From assembly GCA_028826165.1 (NCBI GenBank), contig JAPDFW010000070.1:456501-520500 (forward strand): a stretch of 64,000 bases of DNA. The letters run 5' to 3'. The position numbers and the translations under genes were made by a program. This document shows, in pieces, positions 48,566 through 60,941 of this stretch (the stretch's first letter is position 1; each line of letters opens with the position of its first letter). The notes beneath the pieces are model-generated. The model was not told the origin of the DNA and searched no databases. It saw only the letters and a list, made by a program, of their open reading frames with translations. This stretch comes from Anaeramoeba ignava (lineage: Eukaryota > Metamonada > Anaeramoebidae).

Positions 48566-50702
48566 ATGGAAACTGAAAATTTCAAAAAAGAAACAACAAA
48601 AAATTCAAATTCAAATTCAAATTTAAATTCAAAAAAGAAAATTAAAATCAAAACAATTATTAAAATTTTATCAATTATTGGATTTCTTTTAAGTTGGTTT
48701 ATATTTTCACAAATAAGAGAAACTAAAGAAGATAAAAAAGATTTTTTAATAAAAGAAGATAAAAAAGATTTTTCAAAAGAAGATAAAAAAGATTTTTCAA
48801 AAGAAGATAAAGAAAATAATGAAGAAGAATTTTTAAAACAATTAGGAGGAGCATTTTCAAGAAAACTTCAAGAAATGCCAATAAAATTATCAACTTGTAA
48901 AGAATTGATGAATATAACAACCCAAAGAAGTGGATTATATTGCTGATGCAACTTTTGCTGGATTTAATAATGTTGCTATGAATACTGGATTTGCAATGAA
49001 AGAAAGCTCAGGATCATCAGAATCATCAGGATCATCAGCGCCAAGTAGATTCAGTAAAACTAATGTGCAAGTTCAAGGAATTGATGAACCTGATATTATT
49101 AAAACTGATGGAGAAAATATTTATGCAGTTTCAAATGGAAAAGTTTATGTTTTGAAATCATTTCCAGTTTCAGATTCAAAAATCATATCCAAAATTGAAT
49201 CAGATCATTTTTTTCCGTTGAATATTTTCAACTATAAAGATTTAATTGTTGTGATTGGAATGAAAGAACAACCCAAAGAAGAAAGAAAAAAAATCAATGA
49301 AAAAATTGCTTATAATTATTATGATTATAATTGGGAAAATCATTTGCAGATCAGAATATACAACGTTTCTGATAAGGAAAATCCCAAAATTGAGCAAGTG
49401 ATCCAAATCCCGAAATCACATTATATTGATGCAAGACTTTATGATGATGAGATTGTTGTTGTTTCTAAAAAATATTTGCATTTCCGATCAACACATGAAG
49501 ATGAAGATGAAGATATTTTCCACAAAAACAACTTTCCCGAACATCAATTTTCAGAGATTGGAAAAGAAGATATTGACGAGAAAAACCCAGAAAATTTCCA
49601 ACTGCAATGCCAAGATATTGGAGCATTATCCAAAACTGACAATCGTTTCATGATCACACTGACAAAAATCAAATTGGGAAATCAAAGTATTCTCAAAAAA
49701 TCTTTTCCGCTTGAAACCTTTTCTTTCCTTGCTGGTGAAAACCAAATATTTTCTTCCTCTGAATATATGTATCTTACTTCATCCAATTCAAGATACAAAG
49801 TGGAAGATGACCAATATATTGACTACTCAATAGTTCATCAAATCGATCTCAAAAATCTCAGATACAACGGATTTTTGTCAGTTCCTGGTTATATTCACGA
49901 TCAATTCTCAATGGATGAATACCAAAACACTTTCAGAATCGCAACCACAGCGAGAACTTTCCGAACATTTCCTTATCATTCATCTTCAGCAGTTCATATA
50001 TTTGATACTAAAACACTTGAATTGCAAGGAAAGATCACAAATCTCGCTCCAAATGAGACAATATACTCTGCAAGGTTTATGAAGGAGAAACTGTTTCTTG
50101 TTACTTTCCAAAAAGTGGATCCTTTGTTTGTGATTGATCTTCACGATCCAAAAAATCCAACAGTTTTGGGCAAGTTAAAAATTCCAGGATATTCAGATTA
50201 TCTCCATCCAATCAACGAAGATGGTTCAAAACTATTAGGAATAGGAAAAGATACTTTTTCTCCTGAAAATTCGGATACTGCTTTTTATCTTGGAGTCAAG
50301 TTATCGTATTTTGATTGTTCAAATTTTACTGATCCAAAAGAAATGTTTAATATTGTGATTGGATCAAGAGGAACTGATACTCCAATATCAAGAAATGATC
50401 ATAAAGCTTTTCTTTTTGATCCTGAGAATTCTTTGGTTATTCTTCCAATTTCTCTTTATGAAACTGGTGAAAAGTATCAAAGATCTTTTCCTTCTTATAA
50501 TGATTTTGTTGGGAATTTTCTTTATGTTTTGAAAATTGATGAACCAAATGAGTTTACTATTAAAGGAAGGATTTCACATGAAAATGAACAAATTTTAAGA
50601 GCTTTATATATTGATGATTTTTTGATAAGTTTTTCAGGAACAAAGTTGAAGATTCATAGTATTGAGGATATTAAGTTTATCAAAGAAATTATTTTGGATT
50701 AA
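48566..50702 (+). CDS. Membrane-anchored beta-propeller protein (PF09826-like), one +1 frame break
   Basis: Two overlapping frames (48566-48946 and 48930-50702) make one protein of about 711 residues if one base is skipped between 48916 and 48946. The N-terminus is short, basic and Asn/Ser-rich, followed by a single TM (TIIKILSIIGFLLSWFIF), then a KEDKKDFS repeat and STCKELMNI. The second part opens the propeller with TNVQVQGIDEPDIIKTDG and ENIYAVSNGKVYVL, nearly the signature of the C-terminal beta-propeller family (PF09826) known mainly from bacteria and archaea. Later blades include LGVKLSYFDCSNF, HKAFLFDPENSLVILP and ILRALYIDDFLISF. It is probably a type II membrane protein with an outward propeller. 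Function unknown; the family distribution suggests an ancient or lateral prokaryotic origin. Confidence 0.78.
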
Positions 50703-50984
50703 TTTTTCAATTCTTTTCAATTCTTTTCTTCAATTCTTTTCAATTCTTTTCAATTCTTTTCAATTCAAAATTCAATTTAAATAAAATCCAAAATTCAATT
50801 CAATTCTTTTCTTTTCAATTCTTTTCAATTCAATTCAATTTAATATTCAATTCAATTCAAATAAAATCCAAAAATTGTTTTGTTGTTTTTTTTTGTCCCA
50901 TTTTTTGAATTGAAATTAAAAAGAAAAGTTAAAAGAAAAAGAAAAAAGAAAAGTTAAAAGAAAAAAAGAAAATTAAATGATTGA

Positions 50985-53900
50985 TTATTTGTCATCAGGA
51001 AGAATTTCAATCTTAAGTGGATCAACCCAAATCTTCTCATCATTTGTGTAATAAAGATAAACTCTTGAAGAAGGACCAGTATAAATTCCAGGAACAGCAG
51101 CAATAACATCAACACTAAATTTGATAATTTCTTTAGGTTTCATAGCTCTCCAGTAAAAAACAAGTTCTCTTGCTCCAATCATTTCAAAAGAAGCAATAAT
51201 TCCTTTTTTAACAAGTTCTTTTAATTGGTCGTATCTGACCTCCAAACCACCAGGTAACCCAATAATAGCAACAGTCATTGGAATACCTTCATCTGTTTTG
51301 TTGGTCACAATCACTTCGACCTCTGTTGCTTCGCCTTGTTTGATTGTGTTCATCTTTGATTCCTTGTCATTTTCATTTTGTGAAATCAATTTTGTTGAAA
51401 GATCAACTTTGCAATTTGGATTTGAATTTGGTTTTGGAGTTGTAAGTGAAAATTGAATCACAAAAGGCATTGTGGATCCTTCAATCATCTTCAATTCGAT
51501 TGAGTTTTCTTTTCCTTTCTGTAAAAATGAAGAGAAATCAGGGAAAATCAATGCACCCTTTTGTTCAGGAACAATTCCCAAAGCATCAACCGATTCATCA
51601 TTAATAATCAACTCAACTGATCCTTCTTTTGAAGCTTTTGCCGAAAGTATATCGTATTTCATGATTGCTTTTAAAGCAAGAACAGTTGATTGAGTTGAAC
51701 CGAAATTTCCACCTTTGCAATTTGAGTTGATATATTGCATTGCGTATTCAATATTTTGTCCGAATTTCTCAGGGAAATTGAGCCAAGTAAGAACGCTCAA
51801 TGATGTTGTTTCCATGTTCAGATTGAAACCTGATGAGCGTGTGATTGATGTTTCGGCTTTTGTCAAATGACCCTTTTCTTTGATATCTTTCGAATCTTTA
51901 TCTTGAAGTGCTGTCAATTTTTCTGCAAATTCAAGTGATTGATCTTTGAAACCGAAATTGAACAAAATCAACGAAACCAAAGAAAGGAAATAAGAATCAT
52001 CTTTGAACTTGTCCTGACCTTGTTTGATTAAATTATCAACAATGGGTTTGAGTTCTTTATATTCAATTTTGGATTCGGATAAAGCCCAAGTAATATAAGC
52101 ATCTGTTGTGTGAGGAGGTGCTCCACCGAAATAATCAAGAGCTCGCGAGTTTCTCTCGAAAACCCCTTTTGATTTGTCGATTCTTGTCAAAACCCAACTT
52201 GTTGTTCTGTTGAGCATTTCTTGATCAACTGGGAAAACTTGTGACAAATCAGTGAATTCCATGATCCCCATTGCAGTTAAAGCTTCATGGCCTGGATCTC
52301 CTCCAAACCATTCATAACCTCCCTTTTTGCATTCGTAACCAATCAATCGTTTGTATCCTCTCTCAAGTTTCTCGTTTGATTCGGTGATGAAATTTGGATC
52401 AACTCCGGTATGTGTTTTGAAATATTGTTGTGCCATTGTTAAAGGATACACAGTCATTGAAGTCTGTTCGAAACAACCACAAGGTTCGCGAATAAATGAT
52501 TTGAGTGATTCTGTTAGATTGCCCATTGGTGATGGGAAAACACTGCAATATGTTGTGATACTTCCTTCAACAATATCATCAGGAATTCTGATTTTTTGAT
52601 TCACTGTTCCTTCTGGTATAAGCAATCCACTCACATCAAGCGACAACGGAAATCCAACAGGTTTCACCTCAATCTCTCTTGTAACTTGATCCTTTATTGC
52701 TGGGTTGTTTGTATCATTTCCGTTGATTTGGAGTTTTGCTGTTTCAAGTGTTTGACTAACTGTCATGTTGAAAAATTTCTTTGTTCTTTCTTCTGATTTC
52801 AGTGTTCCTTTCCATTCTGAATCTCCTTCGATTGCTAATGATTTGCTGAGTATCTCCGCTTTCAATGAGAGATCCATATCGTTTGGTAAAGAATTAACAA
52901 GAGCTACTGGGAGATTAATTTTATCTCCAAATGAAACTTCAAGTGGGAATTTTGGTTCTAAATAAAACGGTTCTTTTGAATCAATAACAAAACTCTCAGA
53001 AAATCCAAGTAAACCTTCTGAATTGAATCCATCAATAAAAACTCTGAATGAAGAAACAGAATCATTCAAATCAAATTGGATTGTTGTTTCAAAAATATCT
53101 TTTTCTTCAGTTATAGAATTAAAAGGTGAATAATAAAGAGTGTCAACAAAATCATTTCTTTCTCCAGGTTGTCTATTAGGTCTTCTTTGATGAGCAAATT
53201 CTCTTGCATATTGAACTTGAGGAGCTTGAATTGGAGCTCTAAATCAAAATCAAAAGCAATATCTCTTTTCCATTCTTTTTCTTGCCATTTTCTTTTTTGC
53301 CAATTGCTTTTTTGGTTTTGCCATTTCTTTTTTTTCTTTCATTACCATTTTCATTTCCATTGGCATTTGTTCTTTTTCTTCTTCCATTGGAATATCCATT
53401 GGCATATCCATTTCTTTTCCTTTTTCTTTTTCAACATCCATTGGAACTTCAACTGGCATTTCTTTTTCTTTTTCTTTTTCTTTTTTGTTTCTTCTTGAAT
53501 TTCTAGTTTTGGAATAATAGCCTCGTTTTGAATTGCTTTTTCTCTCATCATCATATTTCTTCGTCGTGGCATTTCTTTTGACTTCTTCTTCATTTTCATT
53601 CTGCTCATTCTTTCTCTTCTTCTTTCATTTTCTAATTCTCTTTCTCGAATTTTTGGATCACAATAAGCAACAAATAATTTTTCCAATTTTTGTTTATTTG
53701 GATTATTGACTAAATTCGTATCAATTTTAACAAATCTTCTCCAACCTTGAGTTCCCAATAAAAGATCCAATTCAGTGAATTTTTCCAATTTTTCTTGTTC
53801 TTCATTTTCATTTGATTCAACTTGATCTGGTGAAAGATAGACTTGACAATCTTCAAGATGATCGACTTCGTTTTCAAGGAAATACATTGCTGGCAATCTT

Positions 53901-55569
53901 GGAGGTCTTTCTCTTTTCTCAGTCATTTTAAACACACTATCATCAGTGACAGTAACTCCACAAACAGCTTCTATTGGTTTTCCTGATTTGGTTTTTGATT
54001 TGATTTTCAATGATACTGTGTCTCCTGGACAATATGTTTTTTTATCAGGTTCAACTTCGAATATGATTTCATCAACTGGATGAACAAATACTATTCTTTC
54101 AGCTATTGGTGTTAAATCTGTTTTCTTCCAAACTGTGATTCTAAGGATTCCATCGTTTTCTTTTGTTTCAAGTTCTATTTTTTGACTTGAGTTTTCTTCT
54201 TCAAATTTGATTTCTTTGTTTGATATTTCTTTTTCTCTTTTATAAACTCCAACTATATATTCTTCTTTTTGTGTTGATGAAATTGTGATTGAGATTTTTT
54301 CTTTGAATTCGAATGATTTTTTGTTTGATATTATTGAGACACCTTTTGATTTGATTTCTGGGAGTTTGATAGGAACAGTAACACCAGCTGGTTTTATTAT
54401 TTTGATTTCGTAACCAATTTCTTTTTGGGGAGTGAATTCGAATCTTCCTCTTCCTTCGTGGTTAGTTTTAACTAATTTTTTTAAATTAAATTGAATATTT
54501 TGAATTATTTTAAATTGAATTTTAATTTGAATATTTTGAATTAAATATTTTAAATTGAATATTTATTTTAAATTTTAATTAAATATTTTGAATTAAATAT
54601 TTTTATTTTAAATTTTAATTAAATATTTTGAATTAAATTGAATATACTTATAACATTTTTATTAACTCCATCCTCTTTCGAACAAACTAATATTCCTTCA
54701 AAATCAGCAGGACTTCCAGAAGGTGTAACAGCTTCAACATAAACACCACATTTCAAACCACAAACTAACTCACCACCTTCAGGATATAATTGAACATCCA
54801 TTTTCTTAAGAACAACAGGAAGAGTTTTCGAGGCATTTTCATTAACACCACCATCAGTAATTGAACAATTAAGATTACCAATACCTTCTTTAATTTCCAG
54901 AGGCAATTTAAAAGAAATAATACACTTTCCATTTTTATCAAGAACATAATCGCCTCTATAAACTTCTTCATTATCCAATCTAGCAATAGCGGTTACATTG
55001 GCACCTTCAGGAAAACCGCCTTCAGCTCTTTCAACGGATAAACTAGCCTTGACTTCATCACCAGCACCATAAGCTTTTTGGATAAATTCGAGATCTGACT
55101 TCAATCTTGGGGGTCTAAAAACACGAACAGTAAATTTTCTTTCTGATAAAGGGGTACCTTTTCCATATTCATGAAAAATTTGCATTTTATATTCTCCCCC
55201 AACTGAATCTTCTGGTATTTTCCATGAAACTGAATAAACACTTTTTTGCGGTCTTGAAATTACTTGTTCTAATATTGAATCCCCCTTTGGACTCAATATC
55301 TTCATTTTTGGATTCCCTTCTAACTCATTTAAATCTCCAAGTGGTTTGTGATTAAATGCTTCTAATATTACCCCCCGAAAATATACTGTTTCTCCTGGTT
55401 TGTAAGTTACTTTGTCTGTTGAAATGTGTAATGAATATCGCGCACTTTGAAAGTAATCTTGTTCTAATCGATCTTTTTCTGTTATTTTTTTTGGTTGAAG
55501 TGGTTTTTTAGGTTTTGTTTGTTCTTTTTCATCTTTTTCTGCTTCTTGTTTTGTTGGTTTTTGACCCAT
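50985..55569 (-). CDS. Alpha-2-macroglobulin-like thioester protein without signal peptide
   Basis: Exons 55569-54648, 54471-53454 and 53238-50985 join in phases 1 and 2 to give about 1397 residues. MG-type beta domains come first (SLHISTDKVTYKPGETVYFR is the classic MG1 start). Next are bait-region-like basic sequence rich in Lys/Glu/Met (residues ~590-650), then QYAREFAH, and the thioester site CFEQ in REPCGCFEQTSM near residue 901. The alpha-helical thioester domain (GGYEWFGGDPGHEALTAMG) and C-terminal receptor-type domains follow. The N-terminus MGQKPTKQ has no hydrophobic segment but fits an N-myristoylation signal. An in-frame stop just upstream supports this start. Intron 2 (53239-53453) is purine-rich and less certain. 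C-F-E-Q with following TSM is closer to bacterial-type than vertebrate A2M. Confidence 0.8.
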
Positions 55570-55689
55570 TTTAATTTAAATTTAATTTAAAAAAAATGAA
55601 AAATAAAAAAATAAAAAAAATGAAAATAAAAAAAATAAAAACAACAAAGTTCTGACTTTAAAGATTTTATTAATTTTTTTTTTGCTTTT

Positions 55690-57680
55690 TTTTTTGTTTT
55701 TAATAATTAAATTAAATTCCACTTTTTTTAATTAACTAAATATAAATAATTTTAACTATTTTTATTATTAAATCAATTCTATTCTTTTTTAATTTATTAA
55801 ATATAAATAAATTATTAAATTAATTCCACTTTTTTTTAATTTATTAATTATATTTTAATTATTTAATCAATTCCACTTTTTAAATTTATTAATTATATTT
55901 TAATTATTTAATCAATTCTATTTTATTTTAATTTATTAATTATATTTTTATTATTTAATTAATTCCACTTTTTTTTAATTTATTAATTATATTTTAATTA
56001 TTAAATCAATTCCACTTTTTTTTAATTTATTAATTATATTTTAATTATTTAATTAATTCCACTTTTTTTTAATTTATTAATTATATTTTAATTATTAAAT
56101 CAATTCCACTTTTTAAATTTAATATTTTAATTATTTAATCAATTCCACTTTTTTTAATTATTCCACTTTTATTTTATTTTATTAATTATTTTTAATTATT
56201 TAATCAATTCCACTTTTTTTAATTTATTAATTATATTTTAATTATTAAATCAATTCTATTCTTTTTAATTTATTAATTATATTTTAATTATTAAATCAAT
56301 TCCACTTTTATTTTATTAATTATATTTTTATTATTAAATCAATTTCATTTTAATTAATTAATTATATTTTTATTATTAAATCAATTCTATTCTTTTTTAA
56401 TTTAATTATATTTTAATTATTTAATCAATTCCATTTTATTTTTAATTTATTAATTATATTTTTAATTATTAAATCAATTCTACTTTTTTTAATTTATTAA
56501 TTATATTTTAATTATTTAATCAATTCTACTTTTTAAATTTATTAATTATATTTTAATTATTTAATCAATTCTACTTTTTTTAATTTATTAATTATATTTT
56601 AATTATTTAATCAATTTCACTTTTTATTTTAATTTTATATTTTAATTATTATTTCAATTACTTTTTAATTAATTAATTACTTTTTAATTATTAAATCAAT
56701 TACTTTTTATTTTTAATTATTTTATTATTAAATATTCTATTTTTAAATTAATTAATTAATTATATTTTAATTATTTAATTAATTCCACTTTTTAATTTAT
56801 TAATTATATTTTAATTATTAAATCAATTCCACTTTTTAATTTATTAATTATATTTTAATTATTTAATCAATTCCACTTTTTTAATTTATTAATTATATTT
56901 TAATTATTTAATCAATTCTACTTTTTAAATTTAATTATATTTTAATTTATTAATTATATTTTTATTATTAAATCTATTCCACTTTTTAATTTATTAAATT
57001 ATTTTAATCAATTCCACTTTTTAATTTATTAATTATATTTTAATTATTAAATCAATTCTACTTTTTAATTTATTAATTATATTTTAATTATTAAATCAAT
57101 TCCACTTTTTAATTTATTAATTATATTTTAATTATTTAATTAATTCCACTTTTTAATTTATTAATTAAATTTTAATTATTAAATCAATTCCACTTTTTTT
57201 AATTTATTAATTATATTTTAATTATTTAATCAATTCCAATTTATTTTTAATTTATTAATTATATTTTAATTATTTAAATCAATTCCACTTTTTTAAATTT
57301 ATTAATTATATTTTAATTATTTAATTAATTCTACTTTTTAATTTATTAATTATATTTTAATTATTTAATCAATTCCACTTTTTTTAATTTATTAATTAAA
57401 TTTTTATTATTAAATCAATTCTATTCTTTTTAATTTATTAATTATATTTTAATTATTAAATCAATTCCACTTTTTTTTTAATTAATTAATTATATTTTAA
57501 TTATTTAATCAATTCCATTTTATTTTATTAATTATATTTTTATTAATTAATTAATTAAATTTTAATTATTTAATCAATTCCACTTTTTAAGTTTAATTAT
57601 ATTTTTATTATTAAATCAATTCCACTTTTTAAATTTAATTATATTTTTATTATTTAAATCAATTCTATTCTTTTTTAATT
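55690..57680. repeat. ~45-base A/T satellite with TTCCACTTTTT core
   Basis: About 2 kb of tandem repeats built on TCAATTCCACTTTTTTAATT followed by TATTAATTATATTTTAATTATTTAA, with TTCTACTTTT and TTCTATTC variants. It lies between the divergent A2M and MYB genes and is not flanked by splice sites, so it is intergenic. It is the longest and most complex repeat unit in the window. Confidence 0.9.
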
Positions 57681-58286
57681 TAATATTTTAAAAATAAAAT
57701 TCTTTTTTCTTTTTTTTTTTCCATTTTTTTAATCTTAATCCTTTTTTCTTTTTTTCTCTCATTCTTTTCTCAACCTCTCCCATTAATTAATTATCTATTT
57801 ACTTTTCTCAAAAAAAATCATTTATTAATTTATATAATCCCTTTTGATTTTTTTATTGAAAAATTCGTTTTTTTAAAAATTTCGATCCAAAAAAACAAAT
57901 TTAAAAGCGAAATTTAAGTTGAGAAAAATTTCAAAGAAGAGATCACTTCTTTTAATCTGATCAAAAATAACCCTAAAATATAACTTATTCAATTTCCACT
58001 TTATTTGACTAAAGATCAAAAAGGAGAATTTTTTTTCCACTTTCAACAATAAGAAAAGGGGAAATTTTAACTTGAAAAATAAACTCAGAAAATGAAAATA
58101 AAATTTAATAATAACATAACTCACTTTTGTTAATAATTCTTTTAATTTAATTTCATTGATCTATCCTCTCTTTCTTTTACTTTTAAAAATAAAAGCAAAA
58201 AAATTTAAAAAAAGAAAAAGTTTTTTTATTTTTAATTTTTTTTTTTTTAATTAAAAAAATTTTTTTTTTTTATTAACGCAGAGTGT

Positions 58287-58315
58287 CGGTTATTTTTTTT
58301 TTTCTAACCGTTCGA
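58287..58315. promoter_or_regulatory. Inverted MYB-site-like element upstream of the MYB gene
   Basis: CGGTTA (58287-58292) and TAACCG (58305-58310) form a perfect inverted repeat around a T-rich spacer. The right arm extends to TAACCGTTCGA; its complement TCGAACGGTTA matches the plant MSA element (YCYAACGGYYA), bound by R1R2R3-MYB proteins, at all but one position. It lies 24-52 bases before the MYB start codon. Autoregulation is inference. Confidence 0.45.
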
Positions 58316-58338
58316 TTTCATTTTTACTTTGCTAAAAT

Positions 58339-60778
58339 ATGAGTAAAAAGTAAGTTAAATTTTTTTAATGAATTGATTTCTTGAAAATTAAATGATTTGG
58401 TTGTTATTTTGTTTTTTTTTTTAATTTGTTTTTTTTTTTAACTCACAAATAATCTTTTTCTTTTTCTTTTTCTTTTTTTAAATAATAAATAAATAAATAA
58501 AAAGAACTCAAGAAAAATTAGCTGAAATTTCAATAAATTTAGCTCAAGTTAAAAGAACAAAAAAAACTATTTGGACTCCTGAAGAGGTAAATAAAAATAA
58601 AATTAAAATTAAAATAAAATTAAAATTAAAATTAAAATAAAAATAAATTAAAATTAATTAAAATTCAATAGGATCGAATTCTTGCCAGTGAAATTAGAAA
58701 TAATGCAAATAGAAGTTGGGAAGAAATTTCTAAAAAACTTAAAAACAAAACAGGTACTCAATGCCTTCACAGATGGACAAAAGTAATTTTATATTCCAAA
58801 ATTGAAATTAATTAAACTAAAATAATTTTAATAATTTTAATAATTTTAATAATTTTAATTTTAATTTTAATTTTTAATTTATAAAAGGTTCTTGATCCAT
58901 CATTAAAAAAAGGTGCTTGGTCAACAGAAGTAAATAAATTCCATTTGAAAGTTTTTTTTTTTTAATTAAAAAAATTTTTTTTTTAATTAATTTTTATTTA
59001 AAAATAAAAATAGGAAGATAATTTATTAATTGGATTAGTTGAAAAATATGGAAATTCAAATTGGGCAAAAATTTCTGAATTTATTACAGGAAGAACAAGT
59101 AAACAATGTCGAGAAAGGTAAAAACAATTCAAAAATAAAAATAATTTTTTGTTCCACTTTTTTAAATTAAAAATTTAAATTAAAAAAATTTTTTTTTTTT
59201 TGCAAAAGATGGAGAAATCATCTTGATCCCTCAATTAATCACAGCAAATGGACAGATGAAGAAGACGACAAACTTATCAGACTTCATCAAAAATATGGAA
59301 ATCGATGGGCAACAATTGCAAAATACATTGAAGGAAGACCAGATAATATGATTAAAAACCATTGGAATTCAACTTTGAAAAGAAAATTAAAGCAAATTGC
59401 AAAAAACAAGAAAGCAAACACTCAAACAACAAACAACCAAATAAAAAAAAGAAAAGCAAAATCAACAACGAAAAAAAAAACGGAAAAAGTGGATCAAGAA
59501 CCAAATTCTCAACCGCCGATTCTTAAAGCAGGAACTTCTTTGGTATCTTATTCTGACTCAAAAATTCAAACTCGCAATTCAAGACGAAAATTAGCTTTGG
59601 ATGAAGAAATTGAGAATGAAAAGATTAAAAACGAAAAGAAAAGAACAAAAACAAGAACAAAAAACACAACAAATAAAACTAAGCCTACAAATCCTCAATC
59701 AAAAACAATTCAAAATCCATCACAAAAAGAGGCTCAATTGAAAAAAACAAAAACAACAACGAATACAAATGAAAAAACAACAAAACCAACAACAAGATCC
59801 AAAACAAAAGCAAAACCCAAACCAAAAGCGAAATCAAAAACAAATTCAAAAACAAATTCAAAAACAAAATCAAAAACAAAATCCAATCCAAAAACAAAAT
59901 CAAAAGCAAAACCAAAAGCAAAACCAAAACCAAAAGCAAAAGCAAAAGCAAAAAGCAAAGCTAAACCAAAAGCAAAAAAACAAACAAGACAAAATAAACA
60001 AGATCAATTAGATAGTGAAACAGAAATTTTTGGTGTCATTTCAACAACAAAAAATCCAAATGAACCAGAAAAACAAAAACAAATTCAAGATCCAGAGGAA
60101 ACCAATCTGTTGAACAATTTGCTTCGCTCTCCAAGTGTTTTCAGTAGTCCTTTTCTTCCCGATGGCTTTTCACCACGAACACTACTTTCACCTTATTCTC
60201 AAAAATCACCTTTTTTCACTGGATTCACACCAAATATATCAAAAGACTCAACCAATATATTCAGTAATTTAAAATTCAATCCAAATTCCCAAGAAGAAAT
60301 CAATGAGAAGCCTGACGACAACCAAATTTTCCTAGCCACTCCCAAATCAAACGGATCTATTTATAAAACTAATTTTATTGATTCACAAAAATCAAAAAAT
60401 CAAAATCCAAATATTGAAAATATAAATATAAATACAAACGTTGATAAAATAATTCAAGAACAAATGGCAAAAAGTCCCAATATATCTTCAAAAACAGATG
60501 AAAATATGGTTGTTGAGCAAAGTCCTACTAAATTTGATTCTCAACAAACAACAAAACCTGTTGTTTTATCAAGAAGAAAACAATTCAAAGAAATTAATTC
60601 CAAAATTTCTGTTTCTTTTTCTCCTGTTTTCCCTTCAACTCCAATTAATTCTGCTCTTAGAAATGATCCTCATATTTTCTCTTCTGGTTCTTTCCCATTT
60701 TTTAATTCTCCTCAAACTCCAAATTCTCCTCTTTTTGATTTTCAACAAAAATTTGATTCTGATCATTGGCTTTTTTAA
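58339..60778 (+). CDS. R1R2R3-MYB transcription factor
   Basis: Six exons (58339-58349, 58505-58586, 58672-58782, 58888-58929, 59014-59117, 59209-60778) join in matching phases into 640 codons (639 residues). Exon 1 encodes only MSK and part of a codon. R1: TIWTPEEDRILASEI ... SWEEISKKL ... TQCLHRWTKVLDP. R2: KGAWSTEEDNLLIGLVEKYG ... NWAKISEFI ... SKQCRERWRNHLDPS. R3: SKWTDEEDDKLIRLHQKYG ... RWATIAKYI ... DNMIKNHWNSTLKRK. All nine helix Trp-type positions are occupied by Trp or Ile as in 3R-MYBs. Downstream is a long Lys/Ala/Pro/Thr-rich basic region (KAKPKPKAKSKTNSK) and a Ser/Pro C-terminus with many SP/TP sites (PNSPLF, SPVFPSTP), fitting CDK control. 3R-MYBs drive cell-cycle genes in animals and plants. 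Confidence 0.9.
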
Positions 60779-60941
60779 ACAAAAATTTATTTGCTTTTTT
60801 TCTTTTTTTAAATTTTCTTTCATCAAAAAAAAAATTTTTTTTTTCTTCTTCTTTTTCTTTTTCTTCTTTTTCTTCTTCTTTTTTTTATGTAATTAAAAAA
60901 AAAAATATTAATTTCCTCTTTTTAATTCTTTCTTTAAAAAA

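Noticed and set aside
57873-58124. 83-codon minus-strand frame rich in Phe/Lys/Leu
   Set aside because: AT-biased composition, no recognisable domain and no conserved context; it lies in the spacer before the MYB gene.
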